Shown piece by piece: positions 25,729 to 33,999 of a stretch of DNA of 60,587 nucleotides (positions are counted from its first letter, which is position 1; every line of letters starts with the position of its first letter). The notes under the pieces were generated by a model that did not search any database, was not told the DNA's origin, and saw nothing but the letters and a program-made list of their open reading frames with translations. Source of the stretch: Paraburkholderia silviterrae (lineage in GTDB: Bacteria > Pseudomonadota > Gammaproteobacteria > Burkholderiales > Burkholderiaceae); NCBI RefSeq assembly GCF_004353915.1, contig NZ_SMRP01000018.1:61647-122233 (forward strand), in the 5' to 3' direction. The translations under genes and the position numbers were made by a program.

Positions 25729-27675
25729 TTAACCGCTTTCGGTTGACGTTTTGGGCTTATGTTTTGCAAGTGTCGTCAATAAGGTTCGTTCCGAAACCGG
25801 TTTCGACAAAAGCTTCATGCCACTGGCGGCGACTTTCTTGAGAACAGCCGACGAGGTGTCGCCCGACCACAGGATCGCAGGGATCGAAGCGTCAGTAGCT
25901 GCGCGGACCGCCGTGATCGCAGCAATACCGTCCTCGTTTTCCAGCCGGTAGTCGGAGAGGATGAAGTGTGGGCCGCTTGCCAAAGTCTCGATGCGCAACT
26001 TCTCGATGACGTCGGATGATGATGCCCCTGCCACGACATAGCAGCCATGCTCGATCAGGCGCATCGATATTTCGATCCTCAAGTCGCGATTGTCTTCGAT
26101 GATTGCCACGACCATATTGGTCAGATTCGGGTCGCCGTCTTCAACCGTTTGAACCTCGAGCAACTCCGGCGGTATGAGTCCCATGAACGGGACCGTAACC
26201 GAAAAGCGCGATCCCCGCCCTGGTGTCGAGTCCACGTCCAGCTTGTGACCCAGAAGGTTCGCGAGTCCCTGGACAATCGACAGACCCAGGCCGAACCCTT
26301 TTTCGCGATTCCTCTCGGGATTGCCGACCTGTACATAGCTCTTGAAGATATCCGCCTGTCTGCCTTCAGGGATACCGATCCCGTTGTCCCACACGCTTAT
26401 CCTTATGCGGCTGTCTCGCCTCTGGCAACTCACCAGGACATGCCCCTTCTTGCCTCCCTGCTCGCAAGGCGTGTAACGGACCGCATTGATCACCATATTC
26501 CTGACGATCCTGTCCAACGCGTGTCGATCCGTACGGACCAGATAAGGACGGCTATGGAGTCTTAACTTCAACCCCTTCGCCTCAGCCAGCGGCTGCATAT
26601 CCACGACGATGCCGCGCAAGAGGGAAGGCAGCGCCACCTCCTGAACTTCTACATTCCAGGTGCCGGACTCGAGGCGGCAAATATCCAGTGCTCCGTTAAT
26701 CATCCCTTCCATTGCATCCACTTGCCTTTGCGCAAGCGAGACGTCTTCGACCAGATGGGTCGATTTAATGCTCCGCTCGATGAAATTTAACTTCAGGCCG
26801 AGCGTGGTGAGCGGTTGGCGCAAGTCGTGGCTTATTGCAGCGATCAGCAGGTTCTTCTCCGCTTTTGCCGCTTCGGCCCGCTCTCGCGCCTCATCGATAA
26901 TAATTTCTTTAACATATGCACGTTTCTGTGTGTAAAAAATGAACCACGCGAGGAAGCAATAGCCAACGAGTTGGGCCGTATAAAAAACCAGCATTGCTGG
27001 CCGGTAAATAAATAGAGGGGGTCCCAGGCTAAATCCGAACGGGATAGCACCAAGCACGAATGAACCTAAATTCGCACGAAGACTGGGGGCGAGCAGCAGC
27101 AAGGTAAATGTATGGCTGATTAGCGTGTACTCGAGGAAGCCAGAACTGGCCAATTTGATGTAGGGAGCGTGGTTCGAGAAATCGGGTGGGATTAGCCCAA
27201 AGCTACCCGCCGCCCACCAGAACGATGTCAACGTGACGGCTGCAGCCCATATCCAGTGCATCTGCTCGACCGCGTTGACGCTGACGCGCTTCGGGAGCGC
27301 CACGGTCTTTTTCAGCAGGTAGGCTGCCATGGGCGTGGCCATCCCCCACATTCCCAGGACCCAGACGATACGGAACCAACGATAGCTATCCGAGGTTTTG
27401 ATCCACGATCCATATATGCACAACAGCGAGGCTCCGACCGACACTAGCACGGTCCAACATACCGCCCGACGGGACAGCGACTTCAATAACTTGCGTTTGA
27501 CAAAGAGATTCTGCTCGGTGCTGAGTGATGCAACCGGTCCCAGAAAGGGATTCACCATTTCTGCGAATCGGCGGAGCTCGACTTTATGAGTCGTTTGACC
27601 CGCGCGCAGCGACGTTCTGGCATCGGGAGTTTCACCCGCGTCAGAATCACGTGGTATTCGAGTGAAGGACGCCAT
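25729..27675 (-). CDS. Hybrid histidine kinase with C-terminal receiver (intact copy)
   Basis: The protein has 648 residues: a short N-terminal cytosolic part; six predicted membrane helices between about 70 and 250; a HisKA domain with H283 in AAISHDLRQPLTTLGLKL; a HATPase_c domain with N box ALDRIVRNMVINAVRYTP, G1 WDNGIGIPEG and G2 KGFGLGLSIVQGL (about 385-495); and a receiver (about 520-640) with E-D (IIED), phosphoacceptor D575 (FILSDYRLENEDG) and K625 (KLLSKPV). The membrane part is a multi-helix sensor like MASE-type domains. It is a close paralogue of the gene just upstream and convergent with a response regulator. The signal is unknown. Confidence 0.9.
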   Translation of the reverse strand: MASFTRIPRDSDAGETPDARTSLRAGQTTHKVELRRFAEMVNPFLGPVASLSTEQNLFVKRKLLKSLSRRAVCWTVLVSVGASLLCIYGSWIKTSDSYRWFRIVWVLGMWGMATPMAAYLLKKTVALPKRVSVNAVEQMHWIWAAAVTLTSFWWAAGSFGLIPPDFSNHAPYIKLASSGFLEYTLISHTFTLLLLAPSLRANLGSFVLGAIPFGFSLGPPLFIYRPAMLVFYTAQLVGYCFLAWFIFYTQKRAYVKEIIIDEARERAEAAKAEKNLLIAAISHDLRQPLTTLGLKLNFIERSIKSTHLVEDVSLAQRQVDAMEGMINGALDICRLESGTWNVEVQEVALPSLLRGIVVDMQPLAEAKGLKLRLHSRPYLVRTDRHALDRIVRNMVINAVRYTPCEQGGKKGHVLVSCQRRDSRIRISVWDNGIGIPEGRQADIFKSYVQVGNPERNREKGFGLGLSIVQGLANLLGHKLDVDSTPGRGSRFSVTVPFMGLIPPELLEVQTVEDGDPNLTNMVVAIIEDNRDLRIEISMRLIEHGCYVVAGASSSDVIEKLRIETLASGPHFILSDYRLENEDGIAAITAVRAATDASIPAILWSGDTSSAVLKKVAASGMKLLSKPVSERTLLTTLAKHKPKTSTESG

Positions 27676-27744
27676 AGCAGGCCTCCGGGAGTCAAGTGCA
27701 GCTACGCTTCGTTGTGCTGATTTTGCGTTCCTCTGCCATCTCTT

Positions 27745-29694
27745 TCACGAGCCTTCGATCAATGTTCCTGGCTTATGTTCTGCAAGTATGGTCAATAAGG
27801 TCTGCTCCGAATCCGGTCCCGAAACAAGCTTCATGCCACTGGCGGCGACTTTTTCGAGCACCGCTGACGAGGTGTCCCCCGACCACAGGAGCGCAGGGAT
27901 CGAAGCATCGGTAGCCGCGCGGACCGCCGTGATCGCGGCAATACCGTCCTCGTTTTCCAGCCTGTAACTAGAGAGGATGAAGTGCGGACCGCTTGCCAAT
28001 GCCTCAATGCGCAACTGCTCGATGACGTCGGATGACGATGCCCCCGCCACGACATAGCAGCCATGCTCGATCAGGCGTATCGATATTTCGATTCTTGAGT
28101 CGCTATTGTCCTCGATGATCGCCACGACCATATTGGTCAGGTCCGGGTCGCCGTCTTCAACCGTTTGAACCTCGCGCAATTCCGGCGGTATGTGTCCCAC
28201 GAAGGGAACCGCAATCGAAAAACGCGATCCCCGCCCGGGTGTCGAACTCACGTCCAGTTTGTGACCCAGAAGGTTCGCGAGTCCCTGGACAATCGACAGA
28301 CCCAGGCCGAATCCTTTTTCGCGATCCCTCTCGGGATTACCGACCTGTACATAGCTCTTGAAGATATCCGCCTGTCTGCTTTCAGGGATACCGATCCCGT
28401 TGTCCCAGACGCTTATCCTTATGCGGCTGTCTCGCCTCTGGCAACTCACCAGGACATGCCCCTTCTTGCCTCCCTGCCCGGAAGGCGTGTAACGGACTGC
28501 GTTAATCACCATATTCCTGACGATCCTGTCCAACGCGTGCCGATCCGTACGGACCAGATAAGGACGGCTATGGAGTCTTAACTTTAACCCCTTCGCCGCA
28601 GCCAGCGGCTGCATATCCACGACGATGCCGCGTAAGAGGGAAGGCAGCGCCACTTCCTGAACTTCTACGCTCCAGGTGCCGGACTCGAGGCGGCAGATAT
28701 CCAGTGCCCCGTTAATCATTCCTTCCATCGCATCCACTTGCCTTTGCGCAAGCGCGACGTCTTCAACCAGACTGGTCGATTTAAGGCTCCGCTCAATATA
28801 ATCCAGCTTCAGGCCGAGCGTGGTGAGCGGTTGACGCAAGTCGTGGCTTATTGCAGCAATAAACTGGTTTTTCTCCGCCGTTGCCGCTACAGCCTGAGAT
28901 CGCGCTTCCTCGAGAACAACCTCATTGACACACGTGCGTTGCTGATCGTTGCAAATAAACCATGCGATGACACAATAGCCAATTATTTGAGCCGAATACC
29001 AGTCAAACATTCCAGGCCGGTGAACGAATAGTAGTGGCGCCATGTTGAATCCGAATGGGACAGTGCCGATTACGAGTGCACCTAAAGCTGCACGAAAACT
29101 GGGCGCGAGCAGCAGCAAAGTAAATGCCTGGCTGATCATCGTCAGTTCCAGGAAGCCATACCTGGCGAACCTGAAGTAATAACCATGGAGCATCACGAAG
29201 TTGGGTGGGGTGAGCCCAAAACTGGCCGCTGCCCACCAGAACGATGTCAGCATGACCCATGCAGCCCATGCCCAGTGCATCTGCTCGACCGCGCTGACGC
29301 TGGCGTGCTTCGGGAGCGTCATGGTCTTTTTCAGCAAGTATGCGGCCAGGGGAGCGGCCATCCCCCACAGTCCCAGCATCCAGACGACACGGAACCAGAG
29401 ATAAATGTCTGACGTTTTGATCCACCCGCCAAATGCGAACCAGAACGGGCTTCCGGCCAACAGTAGCGCGATCCAATATACCGATCGGCGGGACAGCGAT
29501 TCCAGCAATTCGCGTTTGACGAGGAGGTTCTGCTCAGTACTGAGTGCTGCAACCGGTCCGACGAAAAGATTCATCAATTCAGCGAATCTGCGGAACCCGA
29601 TAGCATGAGCCGTTTCACCCGCGCACAGTGATGTTCCGGCCCCGGGCTTTTCGCCGGCGTCGCCATCATGTGATAGTCGAGTACAGGACGCCAT
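27745..29694 (-). CDS. Hybrid histidine kinase paralogue with degenerate receiver
   Basis: The protein has 649 residues with the same layout as the downstream copy: six membrane helices, H284 in AAISHDLRQPLTTLGLKL, and HATPase_c motifs WDNGIGIPES and KGFGLGLSIVQGL. The catalytic half is nearly identical to its neighbour; the membrane half has diverged much more. In the receiver the phosphoacceptor is Ser (FILSSYRLENEDG, S576) instead of Asp, and the conserved Lys is Gly (KLVSGPDSE, G626), while the acidic pair remains. It should keep kinase activity but not receiver phosphorylation. The 2,019-bp start-to-start spacing and shared leader sequence show tandem duplication. Confidence 0.9.
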   Translation of the reverse strand: MASCTRLSHDGDAGEKPGAGTSLCAGETAHAIGFRRFAELMNLFVGPVAALSTEQNLLVKRELLESLSRRSVYWIALLLAGSPFWFAFGGWIKTSDIYLWFRVVWMLGLWGMAAPLAAYLLKKTMTLPKHASVSAVEQMHWAWAAWVMLTSFWWAAASFGLTPPNFVMLHGYYFRFARYGFLELTMISQAFTLLLLAPSFRAALGALVIGTVPFGFNMAPLLFVHRPGMFDWYSAQIIGYCVIAWFICNDQQRTCVNEVVLEEARSQAVAATAEKNQFIAAISHDLRQPLTTLGLKLDYIERSLKSTSLVEDVALAQRQVDAMEGMINGALDICRLESGTWSVEVQEVALPSLLRGIVVDMQPLAAAKGLKLRLHSRPYLVRTDRHALDRIVRNMVINAVRYTPSGQGGKKGHVLVSCQRRDSRIRISVWDNGIGIPESRQADIFKSYVQVGNPERDREKGFGLGLSIVQGLANLLGHKLDVSSTPGRGSRFSIAVPFVGHIPPELREVQTVEDGDPDLTNMVVAIIEDNSDSRIEISIRLIEHGCYVVAGASSSDVIEQLRIEALASGPHFILSSYRLENEDGIAAITAVRAATDASIPALLWSGDTSSAVLEKVAASGMKLVSGPDSEQTLLTILAEHKPGTLIEGS

Positions 29695-30287
29695 AACAGG
29701 CCTCCGGGAATCAGGTGCAGCTATACCCCATTGTGCTAGCGGTCCGCCAGCAAGTCGATGGACAAGTGTTCTGTTTTTTGCCGAACAAAAGTTCTGATCC
29801 GCGCACGGGGTCCCTGTCTGAAACCCGGGCTGCGTCGCGCTCCCAACAAGTCACGCTAGCGAATAATCGTCAATCGGCACCGAACATTTATTCGCCCGCA
29901 AAGGAACATTTAATGCCGAACATCAAATGATCGACGTCGCTACAACTGACACGGTTACACGCCGTAGTAATGCAAGATAATTCGATACAAGGAGGGCGTC
30001 AATCACCGCACAACGGCTCGCGTTCTACTCTTGTCGAATGCCTGTTACGAGTACGGCTCCAAAACCGGCCGATGTGGAAAACGCAGTGCGTACAAGCACG
30101 GTGTTTTCCACCTCACTTTGAGGGAGATTGACATAATCCGCAAACCGCCCCCGAGTCAAGCCGGCTAAGTCGCGGACGACTCCACACCCCATATCAACCA
30201 CAACGTCCAGTTTGCCTGCAGAGCCGGCTACGGTGTTCTATTAGGTATCCAGATTATTAAGCGAGCAGCAAATCAAGGAGATCCACT
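29695..30287. other. Gene-free interval with a strong hairpin
   Basis: No supported gene. The first 35 bp repeats the leader found in front of the other kinase copy (AGGCCTCCGGGA(A/G)TCA). The hairpin at 30074-30111 is listed separately. A GGAG just before 30288 serves the DUF4148 gene. Confidence 0.45.
30074..30111. other. Extended hairpin (9-bp outer stem, 4-bp inner stem)
   Basis: GTGGAAAAC (30074-30082) pairs with GTTTTCCAC (30103-30111), and inside it GTGC (30086-30089) pairs with GCAC (30096-30099). It sits in a 593-bp gene-free stretch about 175 bp upstream of the DUF4148 gene. It may be a transcript terminator or a structured RNA; no T-run follows on either strand. Confidence 0.4.
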
Positions 30288-30641
30288 ATGAAAACCCTTG
30301 CTTGCCTTGTCATCGCCAGCTGTGCGCTGGCAAGCCCAGTCGTCAGCTTCGCTCAGAGCAGCGGGCCCGTCACCCGTGAGCAGGTGCGCGCAGAACTGAT
30401 CCGTCTCGAGCAGGCCGGCTATCGCGTGGGCGACGACGACCAAACGAAGTATCCCGAGAAAATTCAGGCTGCTGAAGCGAAGGTCGCTGCACAGGACGGC
30501 CAAAAGGCGGGCGACAGTGACGTCGGCGGCACGACGATCAACGGTACCTCGGCTTCAGGCGGTGTCATGCAGGTGTCGAGGCCCTCGCCATCGTCGTGCG
30601 TCGGCCCCGCAAGTTACTGCAACCTTTTCTTCGGCAATTGA
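30288..30641 (+). CDS. DUF4148-family exported protein
   Basis: The protein has 117 residues. A signal peptide, TLACLVIASCALASPVVSFA, is followed by the DUF4148 core: VTREQVRAELIRLEQAGYRV then KYPEKIQAAEAKVAAQ. The tail is Gly/Ser-rich with two cysteines (SSCVGPASYCN). DUF4148 proteins are abundant, small periplasmic proteins of Burkholderiaceae with no known function. GGAG lies about 9 nt upstream of the ATG. It looks intact and stands alone. Confidence 0.9.
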   Translation: MKTLACLVIASCALASPVVSFAQSSGPVTREQVRAELIRLEQAGYRVGDDDQTKYPEKIQAAEAKVAAQDGQKAGDSDVGGTTINGTSASGGVMQVSRPSPSSCVGPASYCNLFFGN

Positions 30642-30711
30642 CCGCCGATGGTTCGCCCGACAGCGCCCCGACGATCCGGGTAACCTGCCTTCGTCATGGT
30701 GTGTCGGGCGC

Positions 30712-31475
30712 TCAAGCGTCCTTGATTTGATCCAGCAAATGCCGCAGCCGTTGGGCCTGGGCGGGCACGATTTGCGGAGTGGACGCAATTCGCTTGACGC
30801 GATCGAGCCAATAGCGTCGACCGAAAACGGCGATGTTGTCGTCGACGGCAACGACGATCTCGAGGTGCGTAATGGCGCCATCGAGATTTTTCGCCGTATA
30901 GGGGCTCTCTTCCTGCGCACCGGATTTAGCGTCGTGGCGCGTCTTCACGCGCTTCGTATTCGGCTTCCGCGTTCATGCCTTGCGCGCTGAGATGGGCGCC
31001 GCGGAATATCTGGCCCATGCCGCGATAGAAAGCGAAGCCGTTGGCGATCGACACCGATTCGAGCTCGCTCGCGAGCGGCCCGCGTCGCGCCTGATCGTCG
31101 AAAAGGCAAGCGAGCCACGCGGCGCCCTGCAAATTGACGGCGTGCGCCAATGCGTGCGTACCCGGCTCGCCAGCGCGCAGGATCAGCATTTCCATCGCGC
31201 GCCTGGCCTGCCCGAACTCGCCGATCTGGTAGGCGGCCAGGCCTTCGAATGTCAACGCAAGGCTCGCAAGATCGATTCCCTGCGAACCCGTGCGCGCATC
31301 GTCTCTCGTCACGCCGATCAGATTGCCTCGCGCGAGGCAGGCGAGTGCTTCTTCGCTGTCGCCGAGCCAGTAGAGGGTGTTGGTCATGGCGACATGCGCT
31401 TCGTCGAGCGACACGCGGTCCCCGCTGTTCTGGGCGCGCTGCAGCATCTCCTGTGCGCTCGCGCGCGCCTGCTAG
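30712..31475 (-). pseudogene. Broken TPR-type C-terminal region of a regulator or AAA protein
   Basis: Two adjoining minus-strand frames have coding character. The first (to 30926) reads LDEAHVAMTNTLYWLGDSEE, LASLALTFEGLAAYQIGEFG and GFAFYRGMGQIFRGAHLSAQ, i.e. helical repeats like the C-terminal TPR part of adenylate-cyclase or LuxR/AAA regulators. The second (30948-30712) reads GAITHLEIVVAVDDNIAVFG then RRYWLDRVKRIASTPQ. A stop (TAG around 31473) closes the frame upstream and no start or ATPase part exists. It is a relic joined by a frameshift; whether both parts belong to one former gene is unsure. Confidence 0.5.
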
Positions 31476-31488
31476 AGCTGGAGCGTCG

Positions 31489-33057
31489 TCAGCTGGGCAA
31501 CGCCTCTTCGCGAAGCCGAAACTGCGCCACCGCTTCATTGAGCCTCGCGCTCTGTTCCTCTAGCGAGAGCGCCACGGCCGCTGCCTCCTCGACTAGCGCG
31601 GAATTGCGTTGCATTGTCTGCTCCATCTGCGTGACCGTGGCGTTCACCTGCTCGATGCCTGAAGACTGCTCTTCGGACGCGACGCTGATCTCGTTCATGA
31701 TCGCATTCACACGCTCGACCGCGGTGACGAGCTCGACCATCGTCGAGCCCGCGAGCGCGACGAGGCCGTTGCCGTCTTCGACACGCCGTCCGGCGTTCCC
31801 GATCAATGCCTTGATTTCCTTCGCGGCGGACGCGCAGCGCTGTGCGAGTCCGCGAACCTCCGTCGCGACAACCGCGAAGCCGCGCCCCTGCTCACCTGCA
31901 CGCGCCGCCTCGACGGCCGCGTTCAACGCGAGAATGTTGGTCTGGAACGCAATGCTCTCAATGACGCCGACGATGCCCGAGATTCGCGCGGAACTCTCCG
32001 AGATTGCCGACATCGTCTCGACAACACGCTGCATGGCCTCCCTGCCACGAGTCGCGATGCCGGCCGCGCCCTCGACATAAGTGCGTGCGTCGCGGGCGTT
32101 GGCCGCATTCTGGCTCACTGCCGCCGTCAATTGCTCGATGCTCGCCGCGGCCTGCTGCAGCGACGCGGACTGCTGCTCGGTGCGCGCGGAGAGGTCGACA
32201 TTGCCGCTCGCGATCACGCGGACGTCGCCGACGATCGTTTGCGTGCTCGCGCGCACCTGGCTCACGGTCCCGATAAGGCCGGCCTGCATCTGCTTGAGGG
32301 CGTTCAATAGCCAGGCCATCTCGTTCTCGCGGGACGTCACGACAGTGCCCGTCAAATCGCCTTTTGCGATTCTTTCGAAGTGCTCAACAGCCAGATTGAT
32401 CGGCTCGACGATCGCCTTCGCGAGCTTGCGCTGCGCGATGAAGCCGAGCACGACCGCGAGCGCGGCCACTGCGGCCATCCCCCAGACGATCCGTTGGAAC
32501 TGCGCGGCGGCAGCATCGAAGCGGGCCTTTTCACGTGCGACCTGGAACGTTTCGAGCGCGCCAATCGCGTCCTGATACGCGACGAAAAGCGCCGGCGGCG
32601 CGGCCCGCTGCGTGTCGAGGAAATTGAATGCGTCGTCGTGGTCGAGTTGTGACATCGCCTTCAGGAAGACCTGGTCAAGCAGCGCCTGACGATTTTTCCG
32701 CAGCGTCTCGAAGAGGGCCTGCTCGTCGGCGTCGCGCTGGTGCAGGCGCGAGTAGGCCTCCAGTTCGTCGTTGCTCTGCGCAAGCAGCGTATGGAGCCGG
32801 GCGATCTCGTCCTTGGCGGACTGGCCGGCACTGATGATCTGTGCGACGTCGCTCAGGCGCTCACGCAGGACGAGCATTCGCTCGGAGCTTGTTTTCAGGT
32901 GCAAAAGCGACGCGGTGTCGTCGCGGTACATGGCCTCGAGCGAACCATTGCTCGCGTAAAGGCCGGCGATGCACGCGCCCACCACCAGCACGAGCAGCAC
33001 CGTATAGGCGGCGATGGTCGCAAAGAGCCCGCCGCGTATGGTGAGTTGTTTTCGCAT
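31489..33057 (-). CDS. Methyl-accepting chemotaxis protein (Tar/Tsr-like)
   Basis: The protein has 522 residues from ATG 33057 (AGGGGA 6-7 nt upstream). Membrane helix 1 is about residues 8-30 (LFATIAAYTVLLVLVVGACI). A ~150-residue periplasmic four-helix-bundle ligand domain follows. Helix 2 is about 190-210 (VWGMAAVAALAVVLGFIAQR), then HAMP, then a long cytoplasmic signalling rod with the hairpin tip SIAFQTNILALNAAVEAARA and GEQGRGFAVVATEVRGLAQR. Glu/Gln-rich methylation helices flank the tip. The tail (AQFRLREEALPS) lacks a CheR-docking pentapeptide. It senses an unknown ligand and signals to CheA/CheW; no che genes are in the window. Confidence 0.95.
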   Translation of the reverse strand: MRKQLTIRGGLFATIAAYTVLLVLVVGACIAGLYASNGSLEAMYRDDTASLLHLKTSSERMLVLRERLSDVAQIISAGQSAKDEIARLHTLLAQSNDELEAYSRLHQRDADEQALFETLRKNRQALLDQVFLKAMSQLDHDDAFNFLDTQRAAPPALFVAYQDAIGALETFQVAREKARFDAAAAQFQRIVWGMAAVAALAVVLGFIAQRKLAKAIVEPINLAVEHFERIAKGDLTGTVVTSRENEMAWLLNALKQMQAGLIGTVSQVRASTQTIVGDVRVIASGNVDLSARTEQQSASLQQAAASIEQLTAAVSQNAANARDARTYVEGAAGIATRGREAMQRVVETMSAISESSARISGIVGVIESIAFQTNILALNAAVEAARAGEQGRGFAVVATEVRGLAQRCASAAKEIKALIGNAGRRVEDGNGLVALAGSTMVELVTAVERVNAIMNEISVASEEQSSGIEQVNATVTQMEQTMQRNSALVEEAAAVALSLEEQSARLNEAVAQFRLREEALPS

Positions 33058-33258
33058 GAGCGTCCCCTTTGCCATGGCTGGGCGACGCCAGCGGCCGATG
33101 TGGTTTGCGGATCGACGCAAGGCGAGCGCCGCCGCACAACGTGTGGCGATCCTCGCTTGCGAACGAGTTAACGGCCGGACGGATGGGAAGGTTTTATCGT
33201 TACGCGACGCGGATATACACGATTGCGACAGGGGAGATTTTCTGAGAACACGTCCGCC

Positions 33259-33936
33259 TCACGACGCATCCAGCAACGCGCGCGTCTCCTCCGAAGGCGC
33301 CGACACGAGCACGTTTTCAAAACTATCCATCAAACTCGCCACCGCATAGCCGGGCGACCAGAGCCGCCCCGGCTCGCCACCGTCGCGGCTGGCCTCCCAC
33401 GCCGCCAGCGCGGCATTGCCATAGATGCCCACGAGCGAGAGCCGGTGATCGATGATGGCCGGCGGGATCTGCGCAAGCAGGTCGCGCAGCAGCGCGTTGC
33501 AGCGCTGATAGCCCACGTTCCACTTGTCTTCCAGCGCCTCGCGCAGGAACGCGCGGTTGTTCAACTGCAGATTGGCGATCATGCGGATGTAAGTCGCCTG
33601 GCCCGTCCGATCGGCCAATTCGAACATCGGCAAGAGCAGGGCGCCCAATACCGCGCGCACCGTTATCCCTCCCTGCGCTTCCAGCCGGTCGACCCGCGCC
33701 TGGCGATCCTCGTCGATCAGGCGCGCGCCGTCGACGATCAATTCGCGCGCCAGCTCCTGCTTGTTGCCGAAGTAGTAGCGCAGCGAGGCGCTGTTGCGCT
33801 GTCCCGCCGCCGAAATGATGTCCTGGACGGACACGCCGTCGAGTCCTCGCAGCGCGAACAGCCGCTGGGCTTCCTCTTTCAGGCGCGTTCGCGTCTCGGC
33901 GCCATCCGAACGCAGGGTTTTTCCTGGTGTGGTCAT
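33259..33936 (-). CDS. TetR-family regulator, divergent from the monooxygenase-esterase fusion
   Basis: The protein has 225 residues. The helix-turn-helix (about 15-60) reads LKEEAQRLFALRGLDGVSVQ, IISAAGQRNSASLRYYFGNK. The C-terminal ligand-binding domain begins near residue 80. It is divergent from the fusion gene with 63 bp between starts. A perfect palindrome sits in that gap, so it very likely represses the fusion gene (and perhaps itself) until a ligand binds. The ligand is presumably the fusion's substrate or product. The same QRNxxxxxYxFG(N/S)K motif recurs in the TetR at 52041, which is probably a relative. Confidence 0.9.
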   Translation of the reverse strand: MTTPGKTLRSDGAETRTRLKEEAQRLFALRGLDGVSVQDIISAAGQRNSASLRYYFGNKQELARELIVDGARLIDEDRQARVDRLEAQGGITVRAVLGALLLPMFELADRTGQATYIRMIANLQLNNRAFLREALEDKWNVGYQRCNALLRDLLAQIPPAIIDHRLSLVGIYGNAALAAWEASRDGGEPGRLWSPGYAVASLMDSFENVLVSAPSEETRALLDAS

Positions 33937-33968
33937 TACTTTACCGTATCGAGATAACTAACTACACT

Positions 33969-33982
33969 GGGTTAATTAACCC
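33969..33982. promoter_or_regulatory. Palindromic operator candidate for the divergent TetR
   Basis: GGGTTAATTAACCC is a perfect 14-bp palindrome located 17 bp before the fusion gene start and 32 bp before the TetR start. It overlaps the place where the ribosome-binding region and transcription start should lie. Related TAACTAACTA sequence lies just upstream (33955-33963). Confidence 0.6.
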
Positions 33983-33999
33983 GGTAGGAGAAACTTAGC

